A stretch of 64,000 bases of DNA from Bordetella genomosp. 4 (GCF_002261185.1 NZ_NEVQ01000009.1:1-64000), one strand, 5' to 3'. Counted from the stretch's first letter, positions 55,265 through 63,758 are shown. The notes: generated by a model not told the origin, from the letters alone. Numbers and translations are program-made.

Positions 55265-56536
55265 ATGAACGCACCTTTGCCGCCCGAGGTGTTGAAGCAG
55301 CACTTGATCGATCCCGAGATCTGCATACGCTGCAACACCTGTGAGGAAACCTGCCCCATCGACGCTATCACGCATGACGGCACCAACTACGTGGTGGATC
55401 CCGCCATTTGCAATGGCTGCATGGCTTGCGTGCCGCCTTGTCCGACGGGGTCAATTGACAATTGGCGGCTGGTGCTGAAAACCGAGGCCTATAGTGTCGA
55501 GGAGCAATTCGGCTGGGACGAATTGCCAGGCGAAAAAGCGCTGCCCGATACGGTGTCGGCGAATTCCGCATCCGATGCTGAAGAGATCGTTTCCGTGGTG
55601 TCCAACGGCGGCGAAGATGCCGATTCCGCAAGCGCGCCCACTCCCGTTTTTTCTCCCTCGGGCGCAACGATTCCTCCCTGGTCCGCGGCGCATCCCTATG
55701 TCAATCTCTACGGTCACAAGACGCCTGCTGTCGCAACGGTCGTCGGCAATTATCGCGTGACCGATGAGGATACCGACAGTGATATCCATCACATCGTGCT
55801 GGATTTCGGCAATGTGCCGTTTCCCGTGTTGGAAGGCCAGTCCATTGGGATATTGCCGCCCGGCACCGACGCGCAGGGCCGTCCGCATCACGCGCGTCAA
55901 TATTCGCTGGCCAGCCCACGCGATGGCGAGCGCGCAGGCTACAACAATCTGTCGCTGACGGTGAAGCGTGTCACCGAGGACCATCAAGGGCAGCCGGCAC
56001 GCGGCGTATGTTCCAACTATCTCTGCGACCTGGCCAGGAACGATACGGTGCAAGTCATCGGGCCGTTTGGGAATACCTTTTTAATGCCTAATCATGCACA
56101 CGCCAATCTGATGATGATCTGCACGGGAACGGGATCGGCGCCCATGCGTGCGATGACAGAGCGTTATCGGCGCCGGATCGCACGTGGCACGAATGGCCGC
56201 CTGATGTTGTTCTTTGGTGCTCGTACGCAACGAGAGCTGCCGTACTTTGGGCCTTTGATGAAGCTTCCGCGCGATTTCATCGATATCAACCTGGCCCTGT
56301 CGCGCGATGCAGCACAGCCGCGCCGTTACGTCCAGGACTTGATCCGCGAGCGCGCCGCCGACGTGTTGACGTTGTTGCAGGACCCAAATACCTGTATTTA
56401 CGTTTGCGGGCTAAAGGGGATGGAAACCGGCGTTTTGGACGCTTTGCGCGATGTGGTCGTGCAATCTGGCGAGGATTGGACTATCCTGCATGATGTGTTG
56501 CGCCGCGAGGGGCGGCTGCATTTCGAGACGTACTAG
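55265..56536 (+). CDS. boxA: Benzoyl-CoA 2,3-epoxidase reductase subunit BoxA
   Basis: A 423-residue reductase. Two [4Fe-4S] ferredoxin motifs are at the N-terminus (Cys20, 23, 26, 30 and Cys49, 52, 55, 59). A linker of about 60 residues is rich in Ser/Ala/Asp. The C-terminal ferredoxin-NADP reductase domain has [11 protein letters not shown] for FAD and GTGSAPMRA for NADPH. It passes electrons to BoxB. An intrinsic terminator follows. Confidence 0.94.
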   Translation: MNAPLPPEVLKQHLIDPEICIRCNTCEETCPIDAITHDGTNYVVDPAICNGCMACVPPCPTGSIDNWRLVLKTEAYSVEEQFGWDELPGEKALPDTVSANSASDAEEIVSVVSNGGEDADSASAPTPVFSPSGATIPPWSAAHPYVNLYGHKTPAVATVVGNYRVTDEDTDSDIHHIVLDFGNVPFPVLEGQSIGILPPGTDAQGRPHHARQYSLASPRDGERAGYNNLSLTVKRVTEDHQGQPARGVCSNYLCDLARNDTVQVIGPFGNTFLMPNHAHANLMMICTGTGSAPMRAMTERYRRRIARGTNGRLMLFFGARTQRELPYFGPLMKLPRDFIDINLALSRDAAQPRRYVQDLIRERAADVLTLLQDPNTCIYVCGLKGMETGVLDALRDVVVQSGEDWTILHDVLRREGRLHFETY

Positions 56537-56623
56537 CTGGCAGGGGCTCGGAGCACATCATAGGTAGGGTGCTCTGCATCGCGTCATTTGGCGTAGGCGC
56601 TCTGCCTGTCTTGTACTCAAACT

Positions 56624-56651
56624 ACCGGCGTACTCAGGTGCGCCGGTTTTT
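56624..56651 (+). terminator. Terminator after boxA
   Basis: ACCGGCG/CGCCGGT, a 7-bp stem with a 10-base loop, followed by TTTT, about 90 bp after the boxA stop. It separates the box genes from the MaoC gene. Confidence 0.7.
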
Positions 56652-56669
56652 GCTGAAGACGCCAAAAAA

Positions 56670-57113
56670 ATGAAATTCGCAGAATTCAAGGAAGGCATGT
56701 TGATCCATGGTGGTCCGGTCACGGTCACCGAGGCCGAGATCCTGACATTTGCCCGCCAATATGATCCGCAATGGTTTCACACGGATGTGGAACGGGCCGC
56801 TCAAGGGCGCTGGGGTGGTTTGATCGCCAGTGGCTGGCATACCTGTGCGCTCGCGATGCGTATGGCGGTTGAGGCAGCGTTGCATGATTCCGAATCGTTT
56901 GGTTCGCCCGGGCTGGGAGAAGTCCGTTGGCGAGTGCCGGTGCGGCCGGGGGATACGTTGCGGTTGGATGCGCGTGTGCAAGCTGTGAGGCGGTCTACTT
57001 CTCGCGATGATCTAGGGATCATTACGTGGAATTGGACGATTTTGAATCAGCACGATGAGGCGGTGCTGGAGTTGGACGCGACTAGCTTGTTTGACTTGGG
57101 GCAGGTTGGTTAG
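56670..57113 (+). CDS. MaoC family dehydratase
   Basis: A 147-residue hot-dog-fold protein related to R-specific enoyl-CoA hydratases. The catalytic segment FARQYDPQWFHTDVE (about 29-43), with Asp and His of the hydratase 2 motif, and the SGWHTCALAMRM helix are visible. The acyl-CoA substrate is unknown; proximity to boxCBA and glutaryl-CoA dehydrogenase suggests aromatic or dicarboxylic CoA catabolism. Codons in the last third shift to G/T-ending forms (TTG, AGG, GGG), as in the other genes that precede palindromic elements. Confidence 0.83.
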   Translation: MKFAEFKEGMLIHGGPVTVTEAEILTFARQYDPQWFHTDVERAAQGRWGGLIASGWHTCALAMRMAVEAALHDSESFGSPGLGEVRWRVPVRPGDTLRLDARVQAVRRSTSRDDLGIITWNWTILNQHDEAVLELDATSLFDLGQVG

Positions 57114-57221
57114 CGCTTGGTTTTCTCGCCGATGCTGGATGGTGTTGGCTTGGGTTGGGCGCCAGGTTTTGTGGGACGTCGGGGGCTTTCGTTTGCTGGC
57201 CTTGGGCGTCTCTATTTAGGC

Positions 57222-57357
57222 GTCCCGGCCGCGTGCCCGAGGGGCGCGCCGGGCCTATCGCACGGACTCGCCCCACGAGCAGGGGGCTCGGCCTCGCTAC
57301 GCGAGGCTGAATCCGCGCTCTACGGCCCGGCACACCCCTCGGGCACGCGGCCGGGAC
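57222..57357. repeat. Palindromic element, short type, copy 2 (inverted orientation)
   Basis: Arms 57222-57255 and 57324-57357 pair at 32 of 34 positions. The 68-bp core read in reverse is 65/68 identical to that at 6773-6840. The arms differ from the other short copies at many positions while staying complementary. In this orientation it lies 48 bp beyond the stop of the leftward small gene at 57406-57744. The flanking gap 57114-57405 has no other gene; its + strand is strongly G/T-rich before the element. Confidence 0.88.
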
Positions 57358-57405
57358 TCGCAGAGGGGACTCGCCTCCATCTTGATGCAAGTGGGGCCGT
57401 GGTCG

Positions 57406-57744
57406 CTAATTGCGATGTGAGGCACTACGCCGCCTTGTCGGCGCGGTTCCGCTGTCGTCGAGATAGTGGCCCAGACCGACGACGAAACCTGCGGTGGCAG
57501 CGTACCTCAGATGGGCCTGTGCGGGTTTATCTGGACGGAAGGTAGTCGTGACGGCTGCTGTGGCGAGGGGTATGGCCCACCCGTATGTGTCTACGGATTT
57601 TGCCAAAGACATCGGTGTGCCTGTCATCAGCTCGCCAGTGATACGGCCCAGGGTGTTCGCCGCAGCGCCTACAGCGATGGCTGCCAGATGGACACCGGAG
57701 GCGCCGCTGACACTCGAGATCTCATGAAAACAGAGTTCACGCAT
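57406..57744 (-). CDS. Small peptide with double-glycine-type leader, bacteriocin-like
   Basis: A 112-residue leftward gene with a clear GGAG 7 bp before its ATG. The N-terminus MRELCFHEISSVSGA fits the EL-x3-E[IL]-x2-VSG[GA] pattern of leaders cut by peptidase-containing ABC exporters, as in class II bacteriocins and microcins. The rest is Ala/Gly-rich with two hydrophobic stretches (about 18-36 and 56-70), a GRITGELMTG segment, and a basic Arg/Ser C-terminal tail. No exporter or immunity gene is seen in the window. At 112 residues it is long for a bacteriocin, so another exported peptide is possible. I do not recognise a closer family. Confidence 0.6.
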   Translation of the reverse strand: MRELCFHEISSVSGASGVHLAAIAVGAAANTLGRITGELMTGTPMSLAKSVDTYGWAIPLATAAVTTTFRPDKPAQAHLRYAATAGFVVGLGHYLDDSGTAPTRRRSASHRN

Positions 57745-57784
57745 TATTTCTCCAAACCTTGATATGAGAAAAATCGAATCTCAA

Positions 57785-57800
57785 AGCATCTGCAGATGCT
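57785..57800. promoter_or_regulatory. Perfect 16-bp palindrome upstream of the leader-peptide gene
   Basis: AGCATCTGCAGATGCT is its own reverse complement and lies 41 bp upstream of the small leftward gene. It is a plausible dimeric regulator site; the regulator is unknown. Confidence 0.45.
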
Positions 57801-57944
57801 ATGACGCCGCACCGCTTAAACAATGTGCAGCGAATTCGGAGCCAGGAGCGTAGCGGCAATAACCTTTCGAATATAGGTTGCCGAAAAAAATAAGACGTTG
57901 TTCCGTAATCGTGCCTGCGCCAAAGGAACCAACGATGTCGGCCC

Positions 57945-57980
57945 AAAGAAAACGCCTCAATATCCAAAGATACTGAGGCG
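57945..57980 (-). terminator. Terminator of the glutaryl-CoA dehydrogenase gene
   Basis: Read leftward, a 12-bp stem CGCCTCAGTATC (two G-T pairs) with a 4-base loop is followed by TTTTCTTT. It lies 36 bp beyond the gcdH stop. Confidence 0.85.
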
Positions 57981-58015
57981 AAATCTAAAGAGAACGACAG
58001 GGCGAAAAGAACAGA

Positions 58016-59209
58016 TCAGCTGAACGCCTGGATCCCCGTCTGGGCGCGGCCCAGAATCAAAGCGTGCACGTCGTGCGTACCTTCGTAGGTGTTAACCACC
58101 TCGAGGTTGACCAAATGACGCGCCACGCCGAACTCGTCAGAGATCCCGTTGCCGCCCAACATATCGCGAGCCAGGCGCGCGATATCCAGCGCCTTGCCGC
58201 ACGAGTTGCGCTTCATGATCGAGGTGATTTCGACAGCAGCAGTGCCCTCGTCTTTCATGCGGCCCAAACGCAGGCAGCCTTGCAGGCCCAGGGTGATCTC
58301 GGTTTGCATGTCGGCCAGTTTTTTCTGGATCAACTGGTTGGCAGCCAAGGGGCGGCCAAACTGTTTGCGGTCCAGCGTGTATTGGCGAGCGGTGTGCCAG
58401 CAGGCCTCGGCTGCACCCAGCGCACCCCAGGCAATGCCAAAGCGAGCCGAGTTCAGGCAGGTGAAGGGGCCGCGCAGGCCAGACACGCCAGGCATCATCT
58501 GGTCGGCCGGAACATCGACCTCGTCCATCACGATTTCACCGGTGATCGAGGCACGCAGGCCGACCTTGCCGTGAATGGCCGGAGCGGACAGGCCTTTCAT
58601 GCCTTTTTCCAGGATGAAACCGCGGATCTTGCCGTCGAATTCACCGCCCACGCATTTGGCCCACACCACGAACACATCAGCGATAGGCGAGTTGGTGATC
58701 CACATCTTGCCGCCGGTCAGTTTGTAGCGGTCGCCGGTCAGCACGGCGCGGGTTTCCATGCCGTTGGGGTCGGAACCGTGGTTGGGTTCCGTCAGGCCAA
58801 AGCAGCCGATCCATTCGCCGCTGGCGAGTTTGGGCAAGTATTTTTTCTTTTGCGCTTCGCTGCCGAACTCGTTGATCGGCACCATCACCAGCGACGATTG
58901 CACGCTCATCATCGAACGATAGCCCGAGTCGACGCGCTCGACTTCGCGAGCGATCAGGCCATAGCTGACGTAGTTCAGGCCGGCGCCACCGTATTCAACG
59001 GGGATCGTCGCGCCCAGCAGGCCCAGCTCGCCCATCTCGGAAAAGATCTTCGGATCAGTCTGTTCGTTGCGGAATGCGTTGAGCACGCGCGGGGCCAGCT
59101 TGTCTTGCGCATAAGCCGCAGCAGCATCGCGCACCATGCGCTCTTCGTCAGTCAGTTGCTGGTCGAGCAACAGCGGGTCTTGCCAGTGAAAAGAAGGATT
59201 CGAGGACAT
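58016..59209 (-). CDS. gcdH: Glutaryl-CoA dehydrogenase
   Basis: A 397-residue FAD flavoenzyme of the acyl-CoA dehydrogenase superfamily. It oxidises and decarboxylates glutaryl-CoA to crotonyl-CoA in lysine and aromatic-acid breakdown. [34 protein letters not shown] (FAD/substrate loop) and the C-terminal [20 protein letters not shown] with the catalytic Glu are the GcdH pattern. Single leftward gene with its own terminator; 172 bp separates it from the ThDP enzyme gene upstream. Confidence 0.92.
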   Translation of the reverse strand: MSSNPSFHWQDPLLLDQQLTDEERMVRDAAAAYAQDKLAPRVLNAFRNEQTDPKIFSEMGELGLLGATIPVEYGGAGLNYVSYGLIAREVERVDSGYRSMMSVQSSLVMVPINEFGSEAQKKKYLPKLASGEWIGCFGLTEPNHGSDPNGMETRAVLTGDRYKLTGGKMWITNSPIADVFVVWAKCVGGEFDGKIRGFILEKGMKGLSAPAIHGKVGLRASITGEIVMDEVDVPADQMMPGVSGLRGPFTCLNSARFGIAWGALGAAEACWHTARQYTLDRKQFGRPLAANQLIQKKLADMQTEITLGLQGCLRLGRMKDEGTAAVEITSIMKRNSCGKALDIARLARDMLGGNGISDEFGVARHLVNLEVVNTYEGTHDVHALILGRAQTGIQAFS

Positions 59210-59381
59210 GCGGGTCTCCGGTATAGAGCGAAATACGGGGAATGCGTATATCGGGTTAATACGTTGATTCGGTTTGCGCAGCGATAGGTCGCTGCGAGAG
59301 TCCGGATCGATATTAATACTTTAAGTCTAAATGATCTTGGGGTGCCGGCGTGTCAACCCGGTTGACGGGTTGACACATGGT

Positions 59382-61076
59382 TTATCGCTGCGCCTTCAGC
59401 GCGGCGTCGCGGATCTTGTCCAGCGTGGTCGACGGGGTGATGGTCTGTGGGTCGATCAGGCAGTGCAGGATGGCGGGTTTGCCGCTGGCCAGGGCGCGTT
59501 CAAATGCTGGCGCAAACTGTTCTGTCGTTTCGACACGCTCGCCATAGCCGCCAAAGGCTTGCGCGTATGCGGCGAAGTCGGGGTTTTGCAATTGGGTGGC
59601 GGAAATGCGGCCAGGATAGTGTTTCTCCTGGTGCATGCGGATCGTGCCGTACATGCCGTTATCGATCAGCAAGACGAGGATGGGCAGGTTGTATTGCACG
59701 GCGGTCGCGAATTCCTGGCCATGCATCATGAAGCACCCATCCCCCGCAAAACACACGACGGTCTTTTCGGGTTGGACGCGTTTGGCGCCGACGGCCGCCG
59801 GCAGGCCGTAGCCCATGGATCCGGACGTCGGAGCCAGCTGCGTACCGTAGCGGGTAAAGCGGTGGAAACGATGCAGCCAGGTGGCGTAGTTGCCGGCGCC
59901 GTTGGTCATGATGGCATCGGCAGGCAGCGTTTTTTCCAGATAGGCCATGACTTCGCCCAACTGCAGCTGACCTGGCGTGTGCACTGTGGTGGGATCGCTC
60001 CAGGCCAGGTAAGACTGGCGTGCAGTCGCCGTATCGGCAGCCCAGGCGGGTTGCGCAGGGCCTTTGACGCCAGCCAGTGCCTGGGCAAAGGCGGCGGGCG
60101 AGGTATTGATGGACAGGGTGGGGCGGTACACGCGGCCCAGTTCGGCGCTGTCAGGATGCACATGCACCAGTTTCTGGGCCGGCACCGGGATGTTGAGCAG
60201 GGTATAGGCCTGACTGGGGTTTTCGGACATCCGGCCGCCGACCAGCAAAATCAGGTCCGCGTCGGCCACGCGTTTGAGCAGCGCCGGGTTGATGCCCAAC
60301 CCCACGTCACCGATAAAGCAGGGGTGATCTGCGGGGAACAGCATCTGGCGGCGGAACGACACCGCGGTGGGCAGCGACAGGCGTTCGGCAAAGGCGGTGA
60401 ACTGCTCGACAGCGTCCGCGCTCCAGCGGGTGCCTCCCAGGATGGCAACGGGGGACCGCGCCTGAGACAGCAGTTGTTCCAGATCGCTCAGCTGACCGGC
60501 GGTCGGAGCGCTTTCGATGACCTCGTAATGCGGCGCGTCGTCCACCGTGGCGGTTTCTGTCAGCATGTCCTCGGGCAGCGCGATCACGACCGGACCCGGA
60601 CGACCCGAGGTGGCGATATGAAATGCGCGTGAGATCAGTTCAGGAATGCGTTCGACCTGATCGATTTCGGTGACCCATTTGGCTTGCGTGCCGAACACGG
60701 CACGATAGTCCATTTCCTGAAAGGCTTCGCGCTCGCGCATGCCACGCTCGATCTGGCCGACAAACAAGATCATCGGCGTGGAATCTTGTTTGGCAATGTG
60801 CACGCCGGCCATGGCGTTGGTGGCGCCGGGGCCGCGGGTGACCATGCAGATGCCGGGCTCGCCGGTGAGCTTGCCGTGCGCGTCGGCCATCATGGCTGCG
60901 CCGCCCTCTTGGCGGCATACCGTGACGTCGATCTGGGCATCATGCAAGCCGTCCAGCACGGCCAGGTAGCTTTCCCCGGGAACACAGAAAACGTGTTTGA
61001 CGCCGTGGGCGGCCAATTGATCGACCAGGATATGTCCGCCCAGGCGGGCACGGGAGGGAGTCGTCGCGATAGTCAT
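59382..61076 (-). CDS. Thiamine diphosphate-dependent enzyme, acetolactate-synthase-like
   Basis: A 564-residue ThDP enzyme of the acetolactate synthase/benzoylformate decarboxylase superfamily. HVFCVPGESYLAVLDGL contains the catalytic Glu of the Pyr domain, and the PP domain has GDGCFMMHGQEF...NLPILVLLIDNGMYGT, the Mg-ThDP motif. No small regulatory subunit gene is adjacent, which argues against the biosynthetic IlvBN enzyme. The real substrate is unknown. It is divergent from a LysR gene, probably its regulator. Confidence 0.85.
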   Translation of the reverse strand: MTIATTPSRARLGGHILVDQLAAHGVKHVFCVPGESYLAVLDGLHDAQIDVTVCRQEGGAAMMADAHGKLTGEPGICMVTRGPGATNAMAGVHIAKQDSTPMILFVGQIERGMREREAFQEMDYRAVFGTQAKWVTEIDQVERIPELISRAFHIATSGRPGPVVIALPEDMLTETATVDDAPHYEVIESAPTAGQLSDLEQLLSQARSPVAILGGTRWSADAVEQFTAFAERLSLPTAVSFRRQMLFPADHPCFIGDVGLGINPALLKRVADADLILLVGGRMSENPSQAYTLLNIPVPAQKLVHVHPDSAELGRVYRPTLSINTSPAAFAQALAGVKGPAQPAWAADTATARQSYLAWSDPTTVHTPGQLQLGEVMAYLEKTLPADAIMTNGAGNYATWLHRFHRFTRYGTQLAPTSGSMGYGLPAAVGAKRVQPEKTVVCFAGDGCFMMHGQEFATAVQYNLPILVLLIDNGMYGTIRMHQEKHYPGRISATQLQNPDFAAYAQAFGGYGERVETTEQFAPAFERALASGKPAILHCLIDPQTITPSTTLDKIRDAALKAQR

Positions 61077-61158
61077 AGGTAAGCCGGTAATTAAATAAGC
61101 GGGCAGGCAAAATCAGCCGGATAGCAAGCTATTGAGCATAATGTTCCTCGCTTGCACA

Positions 61159-61179
61159 GTGCAATTGATAAAATTGCAC
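61159..61179. promoter_or_regulatory. Candidate operator between the ThDP enzyme gene and lysR
   Basis: GTGCAATT-N5-AATTGCAC is a perfect 8-bp inverted repeat containing a T-N11-A core, in the divergent gap. A second partial dyad TTGCAC-AGTGCAA overlaps its left half, and a TATAGT-like -10 follows at 61183. This is the layout of a LysR recognition and activation site pair. Confidence 0.6.
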
Positions 61180-61289
61180 AATATAGTGACTTGTCAGCAC
61201 GTAGTGTTCAACCTTGCGATGCAGCAGCACGCGATGCCGCCCGCGAGATGGCAGTGCCCCACAGGGTGGCGTTGGAGATTTTTTCTTTT

Positions 61290-62165
61290 ATGCGTAATGG
61301 CATTCCGAACCTGAGCGCCTTGCAGGCTTTCGAGGCATCGGCCCGGCTGGGGAGCTTTTCCCGAGCGGCGGAGGAGCTCGCGCTGACGCATAGCGCGGTC
61401 TATCGTCAGGTGGCCAGCCTGGAGGCTCGCCTGGGTGTGCAGCTATTTACGCGCGTGCGCCGGCGTATTGTGCTGACAGAGCATGGCGCTGAATATGCCG
61501 GCCGCATTCGCCATCATCTGGATCAGATCGAAAAGGACACGTTCGGCCTGGTCAGCCGCACCGGCATGGGGCGCAGCATTCACATTGCGGTGGTGCCGAC
61601 GTTGGCCACGACATGGCTGATTCCGCGTTTGCCTGGCTTTCAACAGCAGTATCCCGACATTAGCGTGAGCTTGTCGGTGCGCACGCTACCATTTCAGTTC
61701 AAGGACCAGCCGTTCGATGGGGCGCTGTATCACGCCAGCAGTCTCTGGCCAGGGACTCAAGGCGTGCTGCTATTTCCGGAAAAGAAACTGGTGCCGGTCT
61801 GCGCCCCGCATCTGCCGCGTCGCGAAGAGGACGGGCTGGCTGGGTTGACTCATCTGCACTTGAGCTCCCGGCCGGATGCCTGGCGGCTCTGGTATGGGGC
61901 TAATGGTCAATCTTATGGGCCTCAAGCGGCGGGCGGGCCGCGTTACGAGCTTTTCACCATGATGCTGGCGGCTGCGGAGGCCGGCTTAGGCGTGGGGCTG
62001 GTGCCGCATTTTCTGGCTTCTCCGGCGTTGGAGGAGGGAAGGCTTGTGCAGCCGGTGCCGCAGGTGTTGACGGTGGGGCAGGGGTATTACTTTGGGTATT
62101 CGCAGCGGGATGAGAGGTCTGAGGCGTTGAGGGCGTTTGAGCGGTGGTTGCGGTCGGTGGCTTAA
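61290..62165 (+). CDS. LysR family transcriptional regulator, GcvA type
   Basis: A 291-residue regulator. The start MRNGIPNLSALQAFEASARLGSF opens the winged helix of GcvA-like LysR proteins; the frame extends upstream to 61152 but covers the operator. The effector domain ends with the usual VPHFLASPAL segment. The last 41 codons have third bases 32 G, 8 T, 1 C and 0 A, a sharp change from the earlier part of the gene. The stop is 37 bp before a palindromic element. Confidence 0.87.
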   Translation: MRNGIPNLSALQAFEASARLGSFSRAAEELALTHSAVYRQVASLEARLGVQLFTRVRRRIVLTEHGAEYAGRIRHHLDQIEKDTFGLVSRTGMGRSIHIAVVPTLATTWLIPRLPGFQQQYPDISVSLSVRTLPFQFKDQPFDGALYHASSLWPGTQGVLLFPEKKLVPVCAPHLPRREEDGLAGLTHLHLSSRPDAWRLWYGANGQSYGPQAAGGPRYELFTMMLAAAEAGLGVGLVPHFLASPALEEGRLVQPVPQVLTVGQGYYFGYSQRDERSEALRAFERWLRSVA

Positions 62166-62202
62166 GGGGAGCTTGCAATGCGGTGTTCGGGGTTCTTTAG
62201 AC

Positions 62203-62420
62203 GCCGGGGCTCGTCGTGTAAAGGGCGCGCTGGCCCTATCGCCTGGTCTGGCCGCCTGCGCGGCCAGACTGCCCTTCACCTGTCTCGCCAGGCGGGGCGG
62301 CTGGGCAAACTCGCTCCGCTGCGCTCCACTCAAACATGCCCAGCCGACTTCCCCCCGCCTGACAAGACAGGTTCGGCAGGCTCTACGGGCCAGCGCGCCC
62401 TTTACACGACGAGCCCCGGC
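62203..62420. repeat. Palindromic element, long type, copy 2 (34-bp arms, 150-bp core)
   Basis: Arms 62203-62236 and 62387-62420 pair perfectly (34/34). The 150-bp core differs from that at 6495-6644 at about 10 positions. The arms begin GCCGG and end GGCCC like copy 1, but the 24 bp between agree at only about 12 positions. Same two nested hairpins and the same TATCGC/CTCTAC junctions. Confidence 0.92.
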
Positions 62421-62499
62421 TCAGAACGTCTCGTATTCGTCGATGTGGGAAAGCTCGTGGATCTATGCTGCACACATCGGTGGCATGCCACCATTGTGA

Positions 62500-62632
62500 G
62501 TCCCTGTCGCGTGCCGGAGTGCGGCGCCGGGCCGTTGAGCACGGGGCAGTCCCCGCAGGGGACTTCGGCCCCTGCTAATGGGCCGAACCCGTGCGATAGG
62601 CCCGGCGCCGCACTCCGGCACGCGACAGGGAC
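62500..62632. repeat. Palindromic element, short type, copy 3 (34-bp arms, 65-bp core)
   Basis: Arms 62500-62533 and 62599-62632 pair perfectly. Compared with the copy at 6739-6874 the left arm differs at four positions (3, 14, 24, 26), and every change is matched by the complementary change in the right arm. The core hairpins also differ in sequence but keep pairing (GTCCCC/GGGGAC). It ends 31 bp before xerD. The remaining parts of 62166-62663 hold nothing else recognisable. Confidence 0.92.
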
Positions 62633-62663
62633 GGCTTAATAGAGATATTCGCTCCAGATACTG

Positions 62664-63593
62664 ATGACTTCCACACCATTAACCTCGCAACCAGATATTG
62701 ATGCCTTCATCGACGCTGTATGGCTGGAGGACGGCTTGGCCGCAAATACGCTGGCGGCATATCGGCGTGATCTGACTGCGTTTGCGCAGTGGCTGGAAAA
62801 CCCGGCTGAGCACGGCGGGGCTGCGATGGCTACCCAATTACGAGAGGTTGCGGCCGGCGATATCGAGGCGTGGTTTGCAGCGCGTCACGAGGAGAGCCGC
62901 GCGACGACAGCAAATCGCCGGTTGGCGGCATTGCGGCGGTTTTATGCCTGGGCGTTGCGAGAGCATCGTGCGGAAAAAGATCCCTGTTTGACGCTCAGCG
63001 CCGCAAAGCAGCCGCCTCGTATGCCCAAGACGCTGTCCGAGGCGCAGGTCGAGGCATTGTTGGCAGCGCCCGATTTGAACACTGCGCGCGGATTGCGGGA
63101 TCGCGCCATGTTGGAAACGTTGTATGCCACGGGGCTGCGCGTGTCTGAGCTGGTCAACGTCAAGGTGCTTGAAGTCAGTTTGAACGAAGGCGTGGTGCGC
63201 GTTGTGATGGGCAAGGGCGGCAAAGATCGCCTGGTGCCGCTAGGGGCCGAGGCTGCGCATTGGATCGAGCGTTATATGCAGTCTGCGCGTCCCGAGCTTG
63301 CTGGCACTCGTGTGAGCGACGCCTTGTTTTTGACGGGGCGCGCGCAACCGATGTCGAGGCAGGCATTCTGGCAACTGATCAAGAAGTACGCCATCATCGC
63401 GGGCGTGCAGGCGCCCTTGTCGCCGCATGTGCTGCGCCATGCGTTTGCAACCCATTTGCTGAATCACGGGGCTGACTTGCGCGTGGTGCAGATGCTGTTG
63501 GGACATGCGGATATTTCTACGACGCAGATTTACACGCATGTGGCACGCGAGCGGCTCAAAGCGCTGCATGCAGCGCATCATCCCCGTGCTTGA
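62664..63593 (+). CDS. xerD: Site-specific tyrosine recombinase XerD
   Basis: A 309-residue recombinase that with XerC resolves chromosome dimers at dif. The N-terminal core-binding domain covers about 10-100. Catalytic residues are visible: Arg159 (TGLRVSEL), Lys184 region (GKGGKDRL), His255 and Arg258 (HVLRHAFATHLL), His281 (LLGHADISTTQIYTHV) and the nucleophile Tyr290. Length and motifs fit XerD better than a phage integrase. Confidence 0.92.
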   Translation: MTSTPLTSQPDIDAFIDAVWLEDGLAANTLAAYRRDLTAFAQWLENPAEHGGAAMATQLREVAAGDIEAWFAARHEESRATTANRRLAALRRFYAWALREHRAEKDPCLTLSAAKQPPRMPKTLSEAQVEALLAAPDLNTARGLRDRAMLETLYATGLRVSELVNVKVLEVSLNEGVVRVVMGKGGKDRLVPLGAEAAHWIERYMQSARPELAGTRVSDALFLTGRAQPMSRQAFWQLIKKYAIIAGVQAPLSPHVLRHAFATHLLNHGADLRVVQMLLGHADISTTQIYTHVARERLKALHAAHHPRA

Positions 63594-63758
63594 ATGCAAC
63601 GCGCGGCAGGTGAATGTTTTTCCCTTGCATGATGGGCGTAGAGCAGGTGCGAGAAGGCGTGTAAGGCTTCTGCGTCCCGTGGTATTTTGACGCGCTCTGA
63701 TTGCCGTCCAAGTCTACACTAACGAGTTTCTGGATTACGCCTAATTCCTGCTTGCGCC

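Noticed and set aside
57737-57967. A 76-codon leftward frame just upstream of the leader-peptide gene, possibly an immunity protein
   Set aside because: It starts with TTG inside the gcdH terminator stem, lacks a ribosome binding site and has no membrane character.
58064-60632. Long rightward frames of 407 and 433 codons opposite gcdH and the ThDP enzyme gene
   Set aside because: Antisense shadows of well-supported genes; no start signals or family motifs.
62203-63593. The idea that the palindromic element next to xerD is a recombination site for it
   Set aside because: XerD acts at dif, a 28-bp site of different sequence; the elements occur far from xerD as well, so adjacency is probably chance.
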